Shown in pieces: positions 1 to 10,305 of a stretch of DNA of 64,000 nucleotides (the first letter of the stretch is position 1; the number at the start of each line of letters is the position of its first letter). Source of the stretch: Williamsia maris. Its GTDB lineage: Bacteria > Actinomycetota > Actinomycetes > Mycobacteriales > Mycobacteriaceae. Made by a program: the position numbers and the translations under genes. The stretch spans positions 1 to 64,000 of the forward strand of contig NZ_JAMTCJ010000004.1 of assembly GCF_024171815.1 (NCBI RefSeq), read 5' to 3'. The notes beneath the pieces were generated by a model. The model did not search any database, was not told the DNA's origin, and was given only the letters and a program-made list of their open reading frames with translations.

Positions 1-255
<255 letters not shown>

Positions 256-395
256 CAACAACCTTCAAATAAAAGCAATAGATTTGAACTTGTTTCGCAT
301 CCACTGTGCAATATCTGAAACAACACACAAACAAACACATAGAAACCAGACGCAAGAATGGTTTCACCGTTATGTTCGTGTCTCTGTTTCGCAGA
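256..395 (+). other. 23S-5S internal transcribed spacer
   Basis: An AT-richer spacer of about 140 nt rich in CAA/ACA repeats lies between the 23S 3' end and the 5S 5' end. I see no tRNA or protein gene in it. It is presumably removed by RNase processing of the rRNA precursor. Confidence 0.8.
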
Positions 396-513
396 GTTAC
401 GGCGGCCATAGCGGAGGGGAAACGCCCGGTCCCATCCCGAACCCGGAAGCTAAGCCCTCCAGCGCCAATGGTACTGCACCCTAATCAGTGTGGGAGAGTA
501 GGACACCGCCGAA
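396..513 (+). rRNA. rrf: 5S ribosomal RNA
   Basis: About 118 nt starting GTTACGGCGGCCATAGCGG and closing with GGACACCGCCGAAC. The ends pair (GGCGG with CCGCC), and the body carries the characteristic CGGTCCCATCCCGAACCCGG and TGTGGGAGAGTAGG segments. It is the last gene of the rRNA operon entering from the left. Confidence 0.97.
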
Positions 514-525
514 CACAACTTGAAT

Positions 526-564
526 GAGGCCCCCTGACTTCGGTCAGGGGGCCTCATTTCTATT
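526..564 (+). terminator. Intrinsic terminator of the rRNA operon
   Basis: A perfect 13-bp stem (arms 526-538 and 543-555) closed by a TTCG tetraloop is followed by ATTTCTATT. This is a textbook strong terminator 12 nt after the 5S end. The same stem could also stop transcription arriving from the convergent minus-strand monooxygenase gene that ends at 583. Confidence 0.92.
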
Positions 565-582
565 GTCTGGAAGTCGTGGAGA

Positions 583-2439
583 TCAGCTCAGGTGATGCAC
601 TTCCTGCATCCCGTACACCGGCGTCGGCAGCCCTTCGTACCGCGCCTTGATCTGCAGGGCCAGGTACAGCGAGTAGTGCCGCGACTGGTGCAGATTTCCG
701 CCGTGGAACCACAGGTGATCCTGTTGGGTCGGCTTCCACATGTTCCGCTGCTCGCCCTCCCAGGGCCCCGGGTCCTTCGTGGTGGCCGATCCCAGGCCCC
801 AGCACTTACCGACCTTGTCGGCGGTCTCCTGATCGATCAGATCCGCGACCCAGCCGTTCATGGACCCGTACCCGGTGGCGTAGACGACGACATCGGCCGG
901 CAGCTCGGTCCCGTCGGACAGCACGACGGAGTTCTTGGTCAGGCGTTCCACCTGGCCGCCCACCAGCTTGATCTTCCCGTCGGCGACCAACTCGGCTGCA
1001 CCGACATCGATGTAGTAGCCGGAACCGCGGCGCAGGTATTTCATGAACAACCCCGATCCGTCGTCCCCGAAGTCGTGCTTGAAGCCGACCGCCTCCAGAC
1101 GTCCGTAGAAGTCCTTGTCCTGCTCGGCGATCTGCTGATACACCGGGATCTGGAATTCGTGCATGATCCGGTAGGGCAACGACGCGAACGTCAGGTCGGC
1201 CTTCTGCGTGGTCATACCGCCCTTCACCGCACGTTCGGAGTACAGATCCCCCAGGGCGATCTCGCACAGCGAATCGGACTTCACGATGTGGGTCGAGGAT
1301 CGCTGCAGCATGGTCACGTCGACGCCGGTCTCGTAAAGCGCCTTGCAGATGTCGTGTGCGGAGTTGTTCGATCCGACGACGACGACCTTCTTGCCGACGA
1401 AAGCATCGGGCCCGGGGTGCCGGCTCGAGTGGTGCTGTTCGCCCTCGAAGTCGTCCATTCCCGGGAACTGCGGGATGTTGGCCTTCCCCGACATACCTGT
1501 GGCCATCACCAGGTGTTGCGGATGCAGTTCGACCTTCTCGCCGTCACGGTCGACGACCACCGTCCAGGTGCCGGTGGCGTCGTCGTACTCGGCCGACTCC
1601 GCCATCGTCGAGGTCCAGTACGGCACCTCCATCACCTTGGTGTACATCTCGAGCCAGTCCGCGATCTTGTCCTTGGGGGCGAACACCGGCCAGTTCTCCG
1701 GGAACGGCAGGTAGGGGAGGTGGTCGTACCAGACCGGGTCGTGCAGGCACAGCGACTTGTAGCGACCACGCCACTGATCGCCAGGGCGCTGTGCGCGGTC
1801 GACGACGAGGGCCGGGACACCGAGTTGGCGTAGCCGCGCGCCCATGACGATGCCGCCCTGGCCACCGCCGACGATCAACACGTAGGGCTGGGTCGAGTAC
1901 CCGAGGTCTTTCTCCTCCGCGGCCCGCTGCTCTGCCCACGTCTGGGCGTCGGCGTTCGAGCCGTGCACGGCTCCTTGGATCCGCGTCGATCCCTGCCGCT
2001 CCTCGAACCCCTTCAGCTCCTGCATCGTAGTGAGCAGCGTCCACCCGAGGTCCGGACCGCCATCGGCGTCCACGCGGAGGCGGAGATGGCCCTTGCCGCG
2101 GCTCGACGACGTCTCGAACGCGATCCATGCCGAGATCACGCCATCGGCGTGCTCCGGGGTCTCGGTGGTGTGGAATCCCGTGGGGTCGGTCGTCATGAGG
2201 CAGTCGGTCAGCATGTCGGAGATGCCGTCGCGGCCCTCGACGGTGGTGAGGTTCCAGGTGAAGGTCACCAGGTCGCGCCAGAAGCTGTCGGTGGCGAACA
2301 TTCCGGCTGCTCGTTCGATGTCGCGGGTGGACAACGCGGTCTCGAATGCGCCGAGCCAGGCGTCGACTCGCGCCTGCGGATCCATCACCGCGGCCGTCCC
2401 CGACTGCTGCGCAGTCTGCGGTTCGATGGTCTGGGTCAT
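583..2439 (-). CDS. Flavin-dependent monooxygenase with N-terminal SnoaL-like domain
   Basis: A 618-aa cytoplasmic FAD/NAD(P)-dependent monooxygenase of the flavin-containing type. Residues about 20-150 form a SnoaL/NTF2-like domain. At 191-196 GGGQGG starts the FAD-binding Rossmann fold (VLIVGGGQGGIVMGARLRQ). A second dinucleotide motif, VVVVGSNNSAHD, lies midway, and VVVYATGYG is the conserved ATG motif near the C terminus. The substrate cannot be read from sequence. Two adjacent ATG codons exist; the second (2439) is chosen because AGGAG sits 5 nt upstream of it. The gene is divergent from a GAF-type regulator, with paired operator-like repeats between them, so it is probably inducible by its substrate. 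Confidence 0.88.
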   Translation of the reverse strand: MTQTIEPQTAQQSGTAAVMDPQARVDAWLGAFETALSTRDIERAAGMFATDSFWRDLVTFTWNLTTVEGRDGISDMLTDCLMTTDPTGFHTTETPEHADGVISAWIAFETSSSRGKGHLRLRVDADGGPDLGWTLLTTMQELKGFEERQGSTRIQGAVHGSNADAQTWAEQRAAEEKDLGYSTQPYVLIVGGGQGGIVMGARLRQLGVPALVVDRAQRPGDQWRGRYKSLCLHDPVWYDHLPYLPFPENWPVFAPKDKIADWLEMYTKVMEVPYWTSTMAESAEYDDATGTWTVVVDRDGEKVELHPQHLVMATGMSGKANIPQFPGMDDFEGEQHHSSRHPGPDAFVGKKVVVVGSNNSAHDICKALYETGVDVTMLQRSSTHIVKSDSLCEIALGDLYSERAVKGGMTTQKADLTFASLPYRIMHEFQIPVYQQIAEQDKDFYGRLEAVGFKHDFGDDGSGLFMKYLRRGSGYYIDVGAAELVADGKIKLVGGQVERLTKNSVVLSDGTELPADVVVYATGYGSMNGWVADLIDQETADKVGKCWGLGSATTKDPGPWEGEQRNMWKPTQQDHLWFHGGNLHQSRHYSLYLALQIKARYEGLPTPVYGMQEVHHLS

Positions 2440-2480
2440 CATCACTCCTTCGTGGACACGGTCGGCCACACAAACCGACC

Positions 2481-2588
2481 TGTGACCCACAGCACAGCCC
2501 GGCGACGCGCGGTGGACAAGAGTTGCAGTGCGTTGCATCGCCCGCGACACGACCGATGGATTGCGACCAGCGTGTGACCGGGAGCACA
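2481..2588. promoter_or_regulatory. Two TGTGACCN4GCACA operator-like repeats
   Basis: The divergent intergenic region holds two 16-bp elements of the same form: TGTGACCCACAGCACA at 2481-2496 and TGTGACCGGGAGCACA at 2573-2588. Each has TGTG-N8-CACA dyad symmetry, and their starts are 92 bp apart. The first lies about 40 bp before the monooxygenase start and the second 11 bp before the regulator ATG. This suits a binding site for the neighbouring regulator acting on both genes. The binding protein is inferred, not shown. Confidence 0.55.
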
Positions 2589-2599
2589 CTGGGCGCACG

Positions 2600-3886
2600 A
2601 TGACATCGCCCGCCGCTCCCGAACCCGCATTGCTACCCGGCGATGACCCGCGCAAGTACGCGGAGATCCTGACCGCCGTCTACGACGCGACGATGGCCGG
2701 TGACAAATCCCCCGCCCGTCCACGCACCGTCATCGGGGAGTCCTGGGAACGTCTCATGTCCCAGGGCCTGAGCCCCGACCACCAGCCCGACACCGGGGTG
2801 GCGTCCGGCGACCTCGAGATGCACCGACACGAATCCGGACTGGCCGACGTCATCGAGGACCTCGCCCGGGGACTCGACACGGTGATCACCGATGGGGACA
2901 ACATTCTCGTGGTCGCCGACCGCAGCGGCCGTGTGCTGTGGCGGAGCGGGTCGACGCAGGTGCTGACCAAAGCTGATCGCCTCGGGTTCGTCGAGGGGGC
3001 CAACTGGGCGGAGAACTCCGTCGGGACGAACGCCATCGGCACCGCGCTGGTGTCGCGGCAGGCGGTCCAGATCTTCTCGGCCGAGCACTACTCACGTAGC
3101 CACCACCCCTGGACCTGTGCCGGCGCCCCCATCCACGATCCCCGGACCGGCGACGTGATCGGCGCCGTGGACGTGAGCGGTCCGGCCTCGACCATCCATC
3201 CGACCACGGTCGCGTTGGTCGACGTGGTCGCCAAGCTGGCCGAGTCGCACCTCCGGGAGCTGCACCGCCGCACCCTGGACCGTCTGCGATCGGTGGCCGC
3301 ACCGATGTTGGCACGGATGGCAGGTCCGGCCATGGCGGTCGACGGACACGGGTGGGTGGCGGCAGTGGACTCACTGGCCCCGCACACCCGCGTGTTGCTA
3401 CCGGAGTCCGCGGCGTCCGGACGGATGTGGGTGCCCGCGCTCGGCGCCTGCGATCTGGAGCCGTTGCCCGGCGGCTGGCTCGTCCGTGTCTTCGACGACG
3501 CGACCGATCCGCAGGACGCGGTCACCACCTGCATCGACGTCGATCTGCGTGACCCGCTGCGTCCGATGTTGCAGGTCTCGGGCCGGGCCGGCGCCTGGAC
3601 CCATGAGCCGACGCCGCGCCACGCCGAGATCCTCTATCTGCTGGCGATGCACCGGTCCGGTCGGACGGCACCGCAGATGGCCGAGGCGCTGTTCGGTGAC
3701 GACGGCAAAGCGATCACCGTTCGTGCCGAGATGTCGCGACTGCGACGTCAGCTCGCGGGCGTCGTGCTGGGCAACCCCTACCGATATCCCGAGGACGCCC
3801 AGGTTGAGCTGTTGTTGCCGGTCGACCGCGCGCGTCTGCTCCCGCAGTCCACCTCCCCGGCCATCCGCCGGGCCCGTATCGCCTGA
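2600..3886 (+). CDS. GAF-domain transcriptional regulator (AcoR/MimR-like, no AAA domain)
   Basis: A 428-aa cytoplasmic regulator. Its N-terminal half is an AcoR-type sensory region with a GAF domain (around [21 protein letters not shown] to [15 protein letters not shown]). The C terminus (about 335-428) looks like a helix-turn-helix module, with [14 protein letters not shown] and [16 protein letters not shown]. The sigma-54 AAA+ domain of true AcoR is absent, as in many actinobacterial relatives. ATG 2600 is preferred over an in-frame GTG at 2528 because the latter would place an operator repeat inside the gene. It most likely controls the divergent monooxygenase. Confidence 0.8.
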   Translation: MTSPAAPEPALLPGDDPRKYAEILTAVYDATMAGDKSPARPRTVIGESWERLMSQGLSPDHQPDTGVASGDLEMHRHESGLADVIEDLARGLDTVITDGDNILVVADRSGRVLWRSGSTQVLTKADRLGFVEGANWAENSVGTNAIGTALVSRQAVQIFSAEHYSRSHHPWTCAGAPIHDPRTGDVIGAVDVSGPASTIHPTTVALVDVVAKLAESHLRELHRRTLDRLRSVAAPMLARMAGPAMAVDGHGWVAAVDSLAPHTRVLLPESAASGRMWVPALGACDLEPLPGGWLVRVFDDATDPQDAVTTCIDVDLRDPLRPMLQVSGRAGAWTHEPTPRHAEILYLLAMHRSGRTAPQMAEALFGDDGKAITVRAEMSRLRRQLAGVVLGNPYRYPEDAQVELLLPVDRARLLPQSTSPAIRRARIA

Positions 3887-4016
3887 TCGCGGCTCCGCAG
3901 GGCCGGCGGCGGCGTACGGGCACGATTCGGTCGGTCGGACGACGCCCCGATATGCTGAGCCGACAAACTTCACAGCGTGGATCCGGCTTGCGGATCGTCG
4001 AGACCAGAGGACTGCC

Positions 4017-6311
4017 ATGACCGATCGGGACAACCGACCTTCCCGTGCACACAGCTCCGACGATCGTGGCCAGGGTCGTGGAGCGCCGTCCGACCGACGA
4101 GGCCGCTCCGACCGGGATCCGCGCGCAGGCCGCGACGCCCGTCCCGCACGTGACCGCGATGGTCGCCCGCCCCGCGACCGTGACCGTGGCGAGCAGCGCC
4201 GCGGCGGATCCGCGAACCGCCCGCCGGAGCCGCCGCTGCCCGAGAACGTCGTCCCGCAGGATCTCGACCCGGCCGTCCGCCGCGACCTGCTGACGTTGGA
4301 CCGCACCAATGCCGACACCGTCGCGCGGCACCTGATCATGACCTCGCAGCTGCTCGAGGAGGACCCGGTCCTCGCCCTCGAGCACGCCCGGGCCGCTCGT
4401 CAGCGCGCCGGCCGCATCGCCGTCGTCCGGGAGACCGCGGGCATCGCCGCCTACAACGCCCAGGAGTGGACCGAGGCGCTGTCGGAACTGCGCGCCGCCC
4501 GCCGCATGTCCGGCGGCACCAGCCTGCTGCCCCTGATCGCCGATTGTGAACGCGGACTGGGTCGTCCGGACCGCGCCATCGACGTCGCGCGCAGCGACGA
4601 GGGGCGGACCCTCACCGGCGACGAGGCCATCGAGATGAAGATCGTCGAATCCGGGGCGCGGATCGATCTCGGCGAGTTCGACAAGGCCGTGGTCACGCTG
4701 CAGTCCGCGGGCCTCGATCCCGGGCAGAGCGGAACCGGCCCCGCCCGGTTGTTCTACGCGTACGGCACCGCCCTGCAGGCTGCCGGACGGGACGACGACG
4801 CGATCACCTGGTTCATGAACGCGGCCGCGGCCGACGTCGACGACGTGACCGACGCCGAGCTGCGGCTGACCGAGCTCACCGACCCCGAGCGCTTCGCGGC
4901 CGAGATGGCGCAGGAGGAAGCGGAGTTCGCCGAGGCCACGGCGTCGCCCGAGCCGGAACCGGGCCCCGAACCCGTGCGCACTCCCGCGCCGGAGGTGACC
5001 CCGGAGCCCGAGCCCACTCCCGAGCCCGAGCCGACCCATGAACCCGAGCTGACTCCCGAGCCCGAACCCGAGCCGACTCCCGAGCCCGAGCCGGCTCGGC
5101 AACCGCAGGCGACGTCGGAGGCGACCCCGGAACCGGAGCCCGCTCCGACTGCGGTCACCGAGACCGTTGCCGACTCCGTGGTCGTCGCACCCGAGACGGG
5201 ACCCGCCACCGACGTACACGACACCGCGCCGCAGACGCCGGCAACGACCGAAGAGGACACCGTGAGCGACGCAGCACCCCGCACCGACGGACTGGCCGAC
5301 GACTACGACGCCCTGCTGTTCGACCTCGACGGCACGCTGTTCGCAGGCAGCCGTCCGATCGACGGGGCGACCGACGCGCTGAGCGCGGCCACCCAGCCCA
5401 TCTACTTCGTCACCAACAACGCCAGCCGCCGAGCACCGGAGGTCGCCGAGCATCTCACTCACCTCGGCTTCGACGCCGACGCCGACCAGGTGGTCACCAG
5501 CGCGCAGACCGCGGCCCGACTGCTCGCCGAACACCTCGAGCCGGGTTCGCGAGCACTCGTGATCGGCACCGACGGTCTCGCACAGGAGATCCGCGAGGTC
5601 GGGATCGGTGTCACCCGCAGCGCCGACGACCGGCCCGCGGCGGTGGTGCAGGGACATTCGACCGAGACCGGGTGGGCGCAACTGTCCGAGGCCGTGCTGG
5701 CCATCAACGCCGGCGCCCTGTGGATCGCCTGCAACATCGATCCGACACTGCCGTCGGAGCGGGGATTCATGCTCGGCAACGGATCCATGGTCGCCGCCGT
5801 CGCCAATGCGACCGGGAAGACCCCGCTGGTCGCCGGGAAGCCGGCGGCGCCGCTCATGCGCGATGCGCTCGACCGCAGCGGAGCGTCGCATCCGCTGGTG
5901 ATCGGCGACCGCCTCGACACCGACATCGCCGGCGCCAACACCATCGGCGCCGACAGCCTGCTGGTGCTCACCGGTGTGGCGACCGTGGCCGACGCCATCT
6001 GCGCGGCCCCGGATCACCGCCCGACCCACATCGCACCCGACCTGGCCGCGTTGGCCGCACCGCTGTCGGCCAGCGCGATCTCCTCGGCGACCGGCTGGAC
6101 CGTCGACGTGTCCGCGTCGCCGATCACGGTCGGGTCCGCAGACGGCGCCGACGCCGATTCCCTGCTGCCCGCGCTGCTGAACGCGGCCTGGGAGTCCGAC
6201 GCCGTCGGTGACCGCGAACCCGGCGACATCGCGTTCACCGGGACCGATGACGCCGCCGCCGCGGCGCTGCGCCGGTACGGGCTGGACTCCGATAGCGTTG
6301 GGTCTCGATGA
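4017..6311 (+). CDS. TPR protein fused to HAD-IIA phosphatase (Rv1691-Rv1692-like fusion)
   Basis: A single 764-codon frame joins what are two genes in the syntenic M. tuberculosis block. Residues 1-60 are an Arg/Asp/Gly-rich tail. About 80-300 is an alpha-helical TPR-like region. About 310-400 is a Pro-Glu repeat linker ([11 protein letters not shown] type). From about 430 it is a class IIA HAD phosphatase, with motif [11 protein letters not shown], motif II FVTNNAS, Lys in VAGKPAAP and motif [15 protein letters not shown]. The Rv1692 family dephosphorylates glycerol 3-phosphate in phospholipid recycling. An in-frame GTG at 5262, preceded by AAGAGG, would give a free 349-aa HAD protein, close to the usual family size. 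The gene ends in an ATGA overlap with the next gene. Confidence 0.85.
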   Translation: MTDRDNRPSRAHSSDDRGQGRGAPSDRRGRSDRDPRAGRDARPARDRDGRPPRDRDRGEQRRGGSANRPPEPPLPENVVPQDLDPAVRRDLLTLDRTNADTVARHLIMTSQLLEEDPVLALEHARAARQRAGRIAVVRETAGIAAYNAQEWTEALSELRAARRMSGGTSLLPLIADCERGLGRPDRAIDVARSDEGRTLTGDEAIEMKIVESGARIDLGEFDKAVVTLQSAGLDPGQSGTGPARLFYAYGTALQAAGRDDDAITWFMNAAAADVDDVTDAELRLTELTDPERFAAEMAQEEAEFAEATASPEPEPGPEPVRTPAPEVTPEPEPTPEPEPTHEPELTPEPEPEPTPEPEPARQPQATSEATPEPEPAPTAVTETVADSVVVAPETGPATDVHDTAPQTPATTEEDTVSDAAPRTDGLADDYDALLFDLDGTLFAGSRPIDGATDALSAATQPIYFVTNNASRRAPEVAEHLTHLGFDADADQVVTSAQTAARLLAEHLEPGSRALVIGTDGLAQEIREVGIGVTRSADDRPAAVVQGHSTETGWAQLSEAVLAINAGALWIACNIDPTLPSERGFMLGNGSMVAAVANATGKTPLVAGKPAAPLMRDALDRSGASHPLVIGDRLDTDIAGANTIGADSLLVLTGVATVADAICAAPDHRPTHIAPDLAALAAPLSASAISSATGWTVDVSASPITVGSADGADADSLLPALLNAAWESDAVGDREPGDIAFTGTDDAAAAALRRYGLDSDSVGSR

Positions 6312-6580
6312 ACCAACCGATCCCGGGCCCGAGGCCCGGACCGCCGACTCCGTCCACGGTCGCCGAGCGTGCCGCCATCGATCCGGCGCAGATCCAGCGG
6401 GACGTGCACCAGTTCACCGCACAGGTCGACGAGGTTCGCCGCGCCGCGCAGGACCGGCACGATCTGGGCGGCGACACCGAACCGGGCATCGATCTGACGA
6501 CGTTGGACGCACAGGCCGAGCTCCTCGAACGCGCGCACGACGTGCTCACCGCGACCCTGGAGCAGCTCGACCGTGTGTGA
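6308..6580 (+). CDS. Small conserved actinobacterial protein (Rv1693-like)
   Basis: A 90-aa hydrophilic protein starting within the ATGA overlap with the preceding stop. A Pro-rich N terminus (about 20 residues) is followed by mainly helical sequence with acidic/heptad character ([23 protein letters not shown]) that could form a short coiled coil. No catalytic motif, signal peptide or membrane segment. Its position between the HAD phosphatase and tlyA matches the small unknown gene Rv1693. Function unknown. Confidence 0.75.
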   Translation: MNQPIPGPRPGPPTPSTVAERAAIDPAQIQRDVHQFTAQVDEVRRAAQDRHDLGGDTEPGIDLTTLDAQAELLERAHDVLTATLEQLDRV

Positions 6581-6586
6581 GCGGTA

Positions 6587-7492
6587 GTGGCACCCCGGGC
6601 CCGTCTCGACGCCGAACTCGTCCGCCGCGGTCTGGCGCGCTCGCGTGAGCAGGCCCGTGATCTGATCACCGACGGGCAGGTCACGGTCAACGGTGTGCGG
6701 GCCTCCAAGCCGGCCACCAACGTCTCGCGCGACACCCCGATCCTGTTGACCGACAACGACACCGAGAAGTGGGCGTCGCGCGGCGCGCACAAGATCATCG
6801 GTGCGCTCGACGCGTTCGCGCCCGACGACTCGGGATCGGGTGGTGTCCGTGTCGAGGGACGACGTTGCCTCGACGCCGGTGCGTCCACGGGCGGCTTCAC
6901 CGATGTCCTGCTGCGTCGCGGAGCGGCCCGTGTGGTCGCCGCCGACGTCGGGTACGGGCAACTCGTCTGGCGGCTGCAGTCCGACGACCGTGTCGACGTC
7001 CGCGATCGCGTCAACGTCCGCCACCTGTCCGCCGACGACATCGGTGGCCCGGTCGAGCTGATCGTGGCCGATCTGTCCTTCATCTCGCTGCGGCTCGTGC
7101 TGCCCGCCTTCGCGCGGTGCGTAGCCCCCGGCGGCGATCTGCTGCCGATGGTGAAACCCCAGTTCGAGGTGGGTAAGGACCGCGTCGGCACCGGTGGGGT
7201 GGTCCGAGATCCGGCGTTGCGGGCCGGGGCGGTCGGCGCGGTGGCGGCCCGCGCCCAGGCGCTGGGACTGCGCACGAAGGGTGTGGTGGCCAGCCCGCTG
7301 CCGGGCCCGTCGGGAAATGTTGAATACTTCTTGTGGCTGCGTAAAGAGGGAACCGTTCCGGTGGTTGCCGACGTAGAAGCAGAGGACACCCTGCTCGGCG
7401 GTGTCCCGGACGAGCACGCCGACCGCAGCAGTGAGCTCGACGACGAGACACTGGCTGCGATAACGACAGCAATCGAGAAGGGGCCTCAATGA
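6587..7492 (+). CDS. tlyA: 16S/23S rRNA 2'-O-ribose methyltransferase TlyA
   Basis: A 301-aa SAM-dependent methyltransferase. The N-terminal S4 RNA-binding domain (RLDAELVRRGLARSREQARD, residues about 4-60) precedes a FtsJ-like Rossmann fold with motif I LDAGASTGGFTDVLLRRGA, the acceptor region VAADVGYGQL and the KPQFEVG segment. In mycobacteria TlyA methylates 16S C1409 and 23S C1920 and confers capreomycin sensitivity. GTG start 6 nt after the previous stop, so co-translated. Length is slightly above the usual 270 aa through an acidic C-terminal tail. Confidence 0.95.
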   Translation: MAPRARLDAELVRRGLARSREQARDLITDGQVTVNGVRASKPATNVSRDTPILLTDNDTEKWASRGAHKIIGALDAFAPDDSGSGGVRVEGRRCLDAGASTGGFTDVLLRRGAARVVAADVGYGQLVWRLQSDDRVDVRDRVNVRHLSADDIGGPVELIVADLSFISLRLVLPAFARCVAPGGDLLPMVKPQFEVGKDRVGTGGVVRDPALRAGAVGAVAARAQALGLRTKGVVASPLPGPSGNVEYFLWLRKEGTVPVVADVEAEDTLLGGVPDEHADRSSELDDETLAAITTAIEKGPQ

Positions 7493-7508
7493 GCTGCGCG
7501 GGTGCACA

Positions 7509-8465
7509 GTGACACAGGACCGCGAGTTCCTGGTCGTCGCTCACACGGGTCGGGAGATCGTCACCGACACCCTGGCCGCGATCGCCCGCCACTGCGGCGA
7601 CGCCGGGATCGGTCTGCGCATCGTCGATCACGACATGCGCGGAGCCCACCTCGAGTCCGGATCCGGGACGCCCAACATCCATCCCGTCGACCCGGTCGAG
7701 CTGCGCAGCATGGGGGCGAACGTCTCGATCACCTCCGGTGACGAGGAGTCCGCAGCCGGATGTGAGGTCGTGATCGTCCTGGGCGGTGACGGCACCTTCC
7801 TGAGGGCCGCCGAACTCGCCTATCCCACCGCGGTTCCGGTGCTCGGGATCAACCTGGGGCGCATCGGATTCCTGGCCGAGGCCGAGGCCGAGCGGGTCGA
7901 CGCCGTGATGGAACAGCTCATCGCCGGCGATTACCGCGTCGAGGACCGCATGACCCTCGACATCGCGATCACCATGGACGGCACGGTGCTCGACCGCAGC
8001 TGGGCGCTCAACGAGGCCAGCATCCAGAATCCCCGCAGTCAGGGCGTGTTGGAGATGGTGGCCGAGGTCGACGGGCGGCCGGTCGCGGCGTTCGGCGCCG
8101 ACGGCATGCTCATCTCGACACCCACCGGATCCACCGCCTACGCGTTCTCCGCGGGCGGTCCGGTGATGTGGCCCGACCTCGAGGCGATCCTCGTCGTCCC
8201 CTCCAACGCGCACGCATTGTTCACCCGGCCCCTGGTGACAAGTCCCAATTCCGTCATCGCCATCGAGGTGGAACGGTCGGGGCAGCATGCCATAGTCGCG
8301 TGCGACGGACGCCGGACGCTGCAGGTGCCTGCGGGGGCCCGCGTCGAGGCGGTCCGTGGAAAGCAGCCGGTGCGGTGGGTCCGGATCGATTCCGATCCGT
8401 TCGCCGACCGGTTGGTGACGAAATTCGATCTTCCCGTCACCGGGTGGCGGGGTAGGCAGGTGTGA
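7509..8465 (+). CDS. nadK: NAD kinase
   Basis: A 318-aa cytosolic kinase that phosphorylates NAD to NADP. Diagnostic motifs are GGDGTFLRAAEL at about residue 91, NLGRIGFLAE, and the NAD-binding STPTGSTAYAFSAGGP. The size matches mycobacterial PpnK (about 307 aa). GTG start 16 nt after tlyA. It lies in the tlyA-nadK-recN order conserved across the order. Confidence 0.96.
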   Translation: MTQDREFLVVAHTGREIVTDTLAAIARHCGDAGIGLRIVDHDMRGAHLESGSGTPNIHPVDPVELRSMGANVSITSGDEESAAGCEVVIVLGGDGTFLRAAELAYPTAVPVLGINLGRIGFLAEAEAERVDAVMEQLIAGDYRVEDRMTLDIAITMDGTVLDRSWALNEASIQNPRSQGVLEMVAEVDGRPVAAFGADGMLISTPTGSTAYAFSAGGPVMWPDLEAILVVPSNAHALFTRPLVTSPNSVIAIEVERSGQHAIVACDGRRTLQVPAGARVEAVRGKQPVRWVRIDSDPFADRLVTKFDLPVTGWRGRQV

Positions 8466-8466
8466 C

Positions 8467-10230
8467 GTGCTCGAAGAAATAGCGATCAGCGGGCTCGGTG
8501 TCATCGAGGACGCCGCCGCAGAGTTCCACGACGGGTTCACCGTGCTCACCGGGGAGACCGGTGCGGGCAAGACGATGGTCGTCACCAGCCTGCACCTGTT
8601 GTCCGGGGTGCGCGGTGACGGCGACCGGGTGCGCGCAGGTACCGACCGCGCCATGGTCGAAGGACGATTCCGACTCGACCCGGCCGACTCCCAGGTGGCC
8701 GAGATCCTCGATTCCGCCGGCGCGCAACGCGATGACGACGACACCGTGATCGCGGCGCGGTCGGTCGGCTCCGACGGCCGCTCGCGGGCCCACCTCGGTG
8801 GTCGTTCGGTTCCGGTCGGCGTGCTCGGACAGTTCACCACCAGCCTTCTCACCATCCACGGTCAGAACGACCAGCTGCGGCTGCTCAAACCCGAACACCA
8901 ACGCGATGCCCTGGACCGCTTCGGCGGCAAGCCCGTCGCGAAGTCGTTCGCCGAGTACAGCCGCGCCCGCGACGCGTGGACCCAGGCGGTCGACCAGCTC
9001 GAGCTGCGCCGCGCCAACTCGCGACAGCTGGCCCAGGAGGCCGACCGGTTGCGTTACGCCCTCGACGAGATCGGTGCCGTCGACCCGACGCCCGGTGAGG
9101 ACACCGAGCTCGCGGCCACGGTCAACCGACTCGGCGACCTCGAGGCGGTCCGCTCGGTCGCGGCCGGTGCCCACGTGGCGTTGACCGGACAGGCCGACAT
9201 GGCCGACACCGACACCGACGCGGGGTCGGCACTCGACTCCCTCGGTCAGGTCCGCAACCTGCTGGAGACGACGTCGGAGCCCACGCTGCGCGAGCTCCGT
9301 CCTCGGGTCGAGGAGGCGTTGTCCCTCGTCGGTGACATCGGCGAGGAACTCGGGTCGTTCCTCAACGGTCTGCCCGCCGACGCGTCGGAGCTGGAGAAGG
9401 TCCTGGCCCGACAGTCCGAGTTGAAGAACCTGATCCGCAAGTACGCCCCCGACATCGACGGCGTCATCGCCTGGCGCGACGACGCGACCCGCCGGCTCGC
9501 CGAGATCGACGACTCGTCGGTGTCGATCGAGGCACTCGAGGTCGCGGCGACCGAGGCCACCGACGCACTGGTCACCGCGGCGACGACACTCACCGCGGCG
9601 CGGACGAAGGCCGCCGGCTCGCTGGCGACGAAGGTGACCAAGGAACTCGCAGGCCTGGCCATGAAGGACGCCAAGCTCGGCGTCGCCGTGGTGCCGGACG
9701 AGTCGGGGGAATCCGACCCGCGCAGCCTCGTCGTCGGCGGTGCGCGCCTGCACGCCGGATCCGGCGGCGTCGACCGTGTCGAGTTCACCCTCGCCGCGCA
9801 CTCGGGTGCGGTACCGCTGGCCATCACCAAGTCCGCGTCCGGCGGCGAACTGTCGCGCGTGATGCTCGCCCTCGAGGTGGTGCTCGCCGGACCCGGTGGC
9901 GGATCGACCATGGTGTTCGACGAGGTCGACGCCGGTGTCGGTGGCCGGGCCGCGGTCGAGATCGGCAAGCGACTCGCCGCGCTGGCCCGCAGCCATCAGG
10001 TCATCGTCGTGACGCACCTCCCGCAGGTCGCGGCCTTCGCCGACAACCACCTGCTGATCGGCAAGAGCACGCGCGCGAGTTCGGTGACCAGCTCGGTGAC
10101 CACCCTCGACCACGACGGTCGGATCGCCGAACTGGCCCGGATGTTGGCCGGACTCGGCGACTCCGACACCGGTCGGGCGCACGCCGAGGAGCTGCTGGCC
10201 ACCGCGGAGAGCGAGAAGGCAACCGCGTAA
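8467..10230 (+). CDS. recN: DNA repair ATPase RecN
   Basis: A 587-aa SMC-like protein for double-strand break repair. Walker A GETGAGKT lies near residue 35, a long helical/coiled-coil middle spans about 150-380, and the C-terminal signature SGGELSRVMLALEVVL is followed by Walker B MVFDEVDAGVGG and the D-loop/H-loop region VIVVTHLPQVAAFAD. Full family length. GTG start one base after the nadK stop, so translationally coupled. Confidence 0.96.
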   Translation: MLEEIAISGLGVIEDAAAEFHDGFTVLTGETGAGKTMVVTSLHLLSGVRGDGDRVRAGTDRAMVEGRFRLDPADSQVAEILDSAGAQRDDDDTVIAARSVGSDGRSRAHLGGRSVPVGVLGQFTTSLLTIHGQNDQLRLLKPEHQRDALDRFGGKPVAKSFAEYSRARDAWTQAVDQLELRRANSRQLAQEADRLRYALDEIGAVDPTPGEDTELAATVNRLGDLEAVRSVAAGAHVALTGQADMADTDTDAGSALDSLGQVRNLLETTSEPTLRELRPRVEEALSLVGDIGEELGSFLNGLPADASELEKVLARQSELKNLIRKYAPDIDGVIAWRDDATRRLAEIDDSSVSIEALEVAATEATDALVTAATTLTAARTKAAGSLATKVTKELAGLAMKDAKLGVAVVPDESGESDPRSLVVGGARLHAGSGGVDRVEFTLAAHSGAVPLAITKSASGGELSRVMLALEVVLAGPGGGSTMVFDEVDAGVGGRAAVEIGKRLAALARSHQVIVVTHLPQVAAFADNHLLIGKSTRASSVTSSVTTLDHDGRIAELARMLAGLGDSDTGRAHAEELLATAESEKATA

Positions 10231-10305
10231 CTGGTGTTGCTCGTGTGACAAAAGTGGCAATTGTTACGGCGCGCCTCCATGGTCGTCGGCGATGCCGGAG
10301 CAATC

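Noticed and set aside
4940-5130. Pro-Glu coding repeat seen as a possible CRISPR-like or satellite array.
   Set aside because: Unit spacing follows codons and stays in frame; there are no unique spacers. It is a protein linker. I saw no CRISPR array anywhere in the window.
3714-6029. A very long open frame on the minus strand opposite the TPR-HAD gene, and similar long frames opposite der, pyrG, recN and the ABC exporter.
   Set aside because: These are antisense shadows typical of high-GC genes: Val/Gly/Arg-rich translations without any family motif, while the plus-strand frames carry intact catalytic motifs.
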